Shown piece by piece: positions 43,091 through 46,091 of a stretch of DNA of 46,091 nucleotides. Location: positions 1 to 46,091 of the forward strand of contig SCQL01000005.1 in the NCBI GenBank assembly GCA_004299235.1, given 5' to 3'. The DNA is from a bacterium. GTDB taxonomy: Bacteria > Chloroflexota > Dormibacteria > Dormibacterales > Dormibacteraceae. Within the stretch, counting starts at the first letter, position 1. Each line of letters begins with the position of its first letter. Made by a program: the position numbers and the translations under genes. Under the pieces are notes generated by a model. It was not told the DNA's origin. It ran no database searches and was given only the letters and a program-made list of their open reading frames with translations.

Positions 43091-44341
43091 TTGTCATCAT
43101 TCGCCGAAGCGGGCGTGGGCCCGCGCACATTGGCGGCCCTGGCCGCTCAGGGTATCGCCGAACCGGTTCAGGTGCAGTCGGAAGCAATCCCAGCCCTCCT
43201 GGACGGGCGCGACGTCGTCATCGAGGCGCCGACTGGGTCGGGCAAGACCCTGGCGTACCTCGTCCCGTTGGTCGAGCGCCTGACCAAGGGTGGCGCGGGG
43301 CCGCGCGCCCTGGTCGTCGCCCCGACGCGAGAGCTGGCGCTCCAAGTGGAGAAGGTCCTTCGCTCGCTGTCCGGCGGACTGCGCACAACCGTGCTGTACG
43401 GTGGCGTCGGCTACGCCACGCAGAGGTTGGCTCTGCGGCGGGGAGTCGACGTGGTCGTGGGCACGCCCGGACGCATCCTTGACCTGCTCGGCCAGGGCTT
43501 GCTCTCGCTTTCCCGAATCGAGTACCTGGTGCTCGACGAAGCGGACGAGATGCTAGACGCCGGATTCGCTCCGTCGGTCGAGCGGATTTTGGGCCTCACC
43601 TACGAGCCGCAGACGGTGCTCGCCTCGGCGACGATGCCGAGCTGGGTGACCCGCATGGTCGAAAAGCACACACACGAACCGGTGCAGGTGCGTGTGGAGT
43701 CGCACCACGCCGAGCGCCTCGAGCACGGCATGCTGCGCATCGGGCGCGAGCAGAAGCTGCAGACGTTGAGCCGGCTGCTGCGCCGTCATGGCGGAACGGC
43801 GATCGTCTTCGGCCGCACCAAGCACGGCGTCAAGAAGCTCAATCACAACCTGCGCCAGCTCGGGCACAACTCGGTGGAGTTGCAGGGAGATCTGTCGCAG
43901 TCCATCCGCGACCGTGCCATGGCTTCGTTTCGCGAGGGGCGGAGCCAGATCCTGGTCGCTACCAACGTGGCGGCCCGCGGTATCGACGTGGACAACGTCG
44001 GACTGGTGGTGAACTTCGAGCTACCCGAGTCAGCGCAGTGGCTCACTCACCGCGTCGGACGGACTGCGCGAATGGGGGAGACCGGTCGCGCGCTGACGTT
44101 CGTGACGCCGGAGGACGAGCCCGCGTGGGTGAAGCTCAGCCGCCAAGGCGCGCCCGACATCCGCGAACTCGACGCCAACCGTTTGCTCGAGGAGGGCGGC
44201 TGGCACTACCGTGAGCGCCGGCCAATGGAGGCGCATGCTCCGGCTCCGGCGCAGGCTCAGCCCCGCGGCGTGGATCGCAATCGGCGCCGGCGGTGGCCGG
44301 CGGGGAACCGATCGAGCCGACCGAGCCGACCGAGCCGTTAG
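43091..44341 (+). CDS. DEAD-box ATP-dependent RNA helicase
   Basis: This 416-residue RNA helicase has the Q-motif region PVQVQSEAIP, motif I APTGSGKT, Ia PTRELA, TPGR, motif II DEAD, motif III SAT, ATNVAARGIDV and motif VI HRVGRTAR, so all core motifs are present. The C-terminus is an arginine-rich tail ending SRPSRPSR, suited to RNA binding. Start TTG 43091 follows AGGAGA at six bases, and no ATG is close. It probably acts in RNA turnover, ribosome assembly or cold adaptation like DeaD/RhlE. Confidence 0.94.
   Translation: MSSFAEAGVGPRTLAALAAQGIAEPVQVQSEAIPALLDGRDVVIEAPTGSGKTLAYLVPLVERLTKGGAGPRALVVAPTRELALQVEKVLRSLSGGLRTTVLYGGVGYATQRLALRRGVDVVVGTPGRILDLLGQGLLSLSRIEYLVLDEADEMLDAGFAPSVERILGLTYEPQTVLASATMPSWVTRMVEKHTHEPVQVRVESHHAERLEHGMLRIGREQKLQTLSRLLRRHGGTAIVFGRTKHGVKKLNHNLRQLGHNSVELQGDLSQSIRDRAMASFREGRSQILVATNVAARGIDVDNVGLVVNFELPESAQWLTHRVGRTARMGETGRALTFVTPEDEPAWVKLSRQGAPDIRELDANRLLEEGGWHYRERRPMEAHAPAPAQAQPRGVDRNRRRRWPAGNRSSRPSRPSR
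44313..44337 (+). repeat. Nine-base tandem repeat at the 3' end of the helicase gene
   Basis: CGAGCCGAC is repeated nearly three times, encoding a short Ser-Arg-Pro repeat at the helicase C-terminus. Its length may vary by slippage between strains. Confidence 0.6.
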
Positions 44342-44504
44342 TCCTTAACGGGCTTGGTGTTGTCGTTAGGGGTGCATAGCTCACCACGATCGTTTTCACC
44401 GGCCTGAAACTCGACCCGATGACTCGAGGAGACGCTAGCGGCGGCGCCGGAGTGAGACCTGAAGCGGGCGGTATCATCATCTGACTGCGCATCGTGCGCG
44501 TCGT

Positions 44505-44581
<77 letters not shown>

Positions 44582-45824
44582 TGTCATGTCTCAGGTAGAA
44601 GCGGACCGCTGTCTCACCTGATTCCGGACCAGTTTAGGCGGGGCAGAGCGCTGGTAATCGCGGCTGGGACCCAGTGTCACTTCGCGCAGCAGTGCGCCAT
44701 CTTCGGCGATGACGCGCACGTGGTCGCCGGCGACCAGGAGCATGACTGGTTCGCCGCGGTGCTTGTAGCTGACCTGGAAGTGGCGGAGCCGACTCAGGTA
44801 GCGGAGTGTGACTCGGCCGCCGCCATCGAGCCGGTCGCGACGGATGCGGTAATTGACCTGGGGCTGAGCCAGCCAAGGGGATGCCTTGAGTCGAGCGTTG
44901 AAGGCCTGCCAAGGTGTGCGCCCATCGAGGGCTCGGTGTGGGCGCTGTTGGTTGTAGATGGTGCGGAAAGCATCGAGCTGGAGCTGCAGGTGGGCAATCG
45001 ATTCGGCCGGAGCCTGCCGGGCGAGGTAGAGCTTCAAGGTCTGGTGGAAGCGTTCGACCTTGCCGCAGGTCTGGGGGTGATAGGGAGTGGAGTGCACGCA
45101 CTGAATGCCGAGGCGGTCGAGCTCTGACTCCAGAGCCACGCGGCCGCGTCGCGACTTGCCGCTGAAGACGGCCGCGTTGTCGCTGAGGAAGCGGGCAGGG
45201 AGATCGAATTCCTCGACAGCCGAATACAAGGTCTGGACGGCGTCCGCGGCTCGTACGGTTTGGACGGCGACCGAAGCCAGGCAGAGACGGGAGTGGTCGT
45301 CGATGAGGTTGAGGATCTCGACCTTGCTCGAGTCGGCCAGGTGCCACTCGGTGGCGTCGATTTGCCAGAGCTCGTTGGGCAGCTCCGCTTCAAAGCGGAC
45401 AAAAGAAGCCTTGGGGCGTTTGTGAGGCTCCGGGGTGATCAGGCCCTGGCGCTTGAGAATGCGCCAGACCGTGACTCGAGATGGGGTCTTTTCGAAACGG
45501 CCGCGGAGGTGGTGGAGGATGGTCTGGGGACCGGCGTCGAGCCCGGCCGCAGAGAGCTCGGCGCGGAGCTCGAGGATGGCGTCAACGACGGTCTTGTCGA
45601 CCTGATGAGGACAGGCGGCAGGGCGGTGGGGTCTGGGCTCTAGGGCAGTGGGTCCGTCGCGACGGTAGCGAGCCAGCAGCTCATAGAACCAGCTGCGCGA
45701 GATCGGTGTTCACGGACCAGCTGATTCGGGCTTTGCTTGCCCAGCACGACCGCCTCGACCAGGAACCTTGCCAGTTGCATGCCGCGACCTCCAGTGGCGG
45801 TCCGGTATCACCTGAGACATGCTA
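44582..45824 (-). mobile_element. IS481-like insertion sequence with terminal inverted repeats
   Basis: The imperfect terminal repeats are CATGTCTCAGGT then AGAAGCGGACCGC at 44585-44609, and their inverted counterpart at 45797-45821; 21 of 25 positions match, with all mismatches in a five-base block. Between them lies one transposase frame on the minus strand. The element is about 1.24 kb, a normal IS481 size. No obvious target-site duplication is seen in the immediate flanks. It lies one base after the CCA end of tRNA-Ala. Confidence 0.85.
44591..45780 (-). pseudogene. IS481-family transposase, frameshifted
   Basis: Beginning at ATG 45780, an N-terminal segment with QSPNQLVREH shifts phase at 45704-45705. 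One base appears missing between CAC and ATC, where the sequence would continue ISRSWFYELLARYRRDG. The rest of the frame is open to 44591 and covers a second helical DNA-binding region and the DDE integrase core: WQIDATEWH, LSDNAAVFSG and GKVERFHQTLK carry the Asp, Asp and Glu. Catalytic residues are therefore intact, but no full-length protein can be made without frameshifting. It may be an inactivated copy or a sequencing deletion. Confidence 0.85.
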
Positions 45825-45859
45825 TGCCCGGCCGGTCCGGTAACTACTGAACTCTCACA

Positions 45860-45875
45860 CCCTCGGGTCCACCAA
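45860..45875 (+). repeat. tRNA 3'-end repeat, copy 2
   Basis: A second copy of CCCTCGGGTCCACCAA, with only the final third of the T-arm and acceptor strand. The upstream sequence does not fold as a tRNA, so this is not a second tRNA gene. Confidence 0.6.
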
Positions 45876-46091
45876 TGTCCTGTCTCAAGACATCGAGGAC
45901 ACCTGTTGCAGGACATTGTGCACAGGCCAGCGGCCTGCAAGACCGTAGTGGCTTCGGTTTGGCTCGAGGGCGAGGGCTCTGAGAAGCTGACCGTCCTCGG
46001 TGACGATGCGGACGTCGGCACCGGCGACGAACAGGCGAACCTTCCGGTTCTTGTGGGCGGCACCGACGCGGATGTGCCGGAGCTTGCTCAG
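45876..46091 (-). mobile_element. Left end of a second IS481-like element (continues beyond the window)
   Basis: Starting TGTCCTGTCTCA, it resembles the end of the first element (TGTCATGTCTCA), and is placed at exactly the same base after the repeated tRNA end. It contains the C-terminal part of a transposase gene. The other end is outside the window. Confidence 0.7.
45885..46091 (-). CDS. C-terminal part of a second IS481-type transposase (5' end outside window)
   Basis: The minus-strand frame entering from the right edge encodes 68 residues ending at TGA 45887-45885. The segment LSKLRHIRVGAAHKNRKV and later VRIVTEDGQLLRALALEP align with LSRLRHFQVSYKHRGEPV and VRVIAEDGALLREVTLGP of the first element. 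The two are therefore related but clearly different family members. This is the C-terminal beta-rich tail after the integrase core. Confidence 0.8.
   Translation of the reverse strand: MSKLRHIRVGAAHKNRKVRLFVAGADVRIVTEDGQLLRALALEPNRSHYGLAGRWPVHNVLQQVSSMS

Noticed and set aside
45700-45712. Programmed ribosomal frameshift in the IS481-like transposase
   Set aside because: No slippery heptamer or stem-loop is seen at the phase change, so an ordinary deletion is the simpler explanation.
45825-45875. A second tRNA gene at the repeated 3' end
   Set aside because: Only the last part of the T-arm and acceptor strand is present. The preceding bases do not form D- or anticodon arms.

Overview
High-GC bacterial chromosome segment carrying about 38 protein genes, one tRNA gene and fragments of three insertion sequences. 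Gene content (aerobic CO-dehydrogenase-type oxidases, DUF222/HNH protein, PotABCD, YceI, SatP/Acs), the many GTG/TTG starts, and promoters whose predicted +1 falls on the start codon suggest a soil-type high-GC lineage such as Actinomycetota, Chloroflexota or Dormibacterota. No ribosomal or other marker is present to settle this.

Layout. (1) 1-120: the right end of an IS110-like element. (2) 150-10688: a catabolic block with a form II CoxL/CoxS/CoxM molybdenum hydroxylase, an SMP-30 lactonase-like protein divergent from a phosphotriesterase-like hydrolase, a glutamate-1-semialdehyde-mutase-like aminotransferase, a LacI regulator, an acyl-CoA synthetase and an SDR. (3) 10925-18569: a second block of visibly lower GC, headed by a TetR regulator. 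It holds an amidohydrolase-like protein, a 31-codon ORF, an AHL-lactonase-like MBL hydrolase, a CoA ligase, an enoyl-CoA hydratase, an APC permease and a HisD-like dehydrogenase that resembles HpsN. (4) 18545-23062: a lipoprotein, a DUF222/HNH protein, a Leu/Val-type amino acid dehydrogenase and a methyltransferase. (5) 23079-35720: a polyamine/GABA block with PotCBDA-like transporter, aldehyde dehydrogenase, GabT-like transaminase, a MerR-XRE-cupin regulator, a choline-kinase-like phosphotransferase, a dimethylglycine-dehydrogenase-like flavoenzyme and an APC permease. (6) 35862-38655: acetate use by Acs and SatP. (7) 38886-44341: an EamA exporter, SRPBCC, MarR, YceI, a membrane protein, an NmrA-like protein and a DEAD-box helicase. 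(8) 44505-46091: tRNA-Ala(GGC) followed by an IS481-like element with a frameshifted transposase, a second copy of the tRNA 3' end, and a second IS481-like element running off the window.

How it fits together. Each catabolic block has its own regulator and most have a transporter. Blocks 2 and 3 combine hydrolases/lactonases with CoA activation and a dehydrogenase, as expected for taking apart small esters, lactones or carboxylic acids of unknown identity. Block 5 could import a polyamine or related amine, transaminate it, oxidise the aldehyde and demethylate an N-methyl glycine, with acetate activation next door. Substrate assignments are inferences from family membership and neighbourhood.
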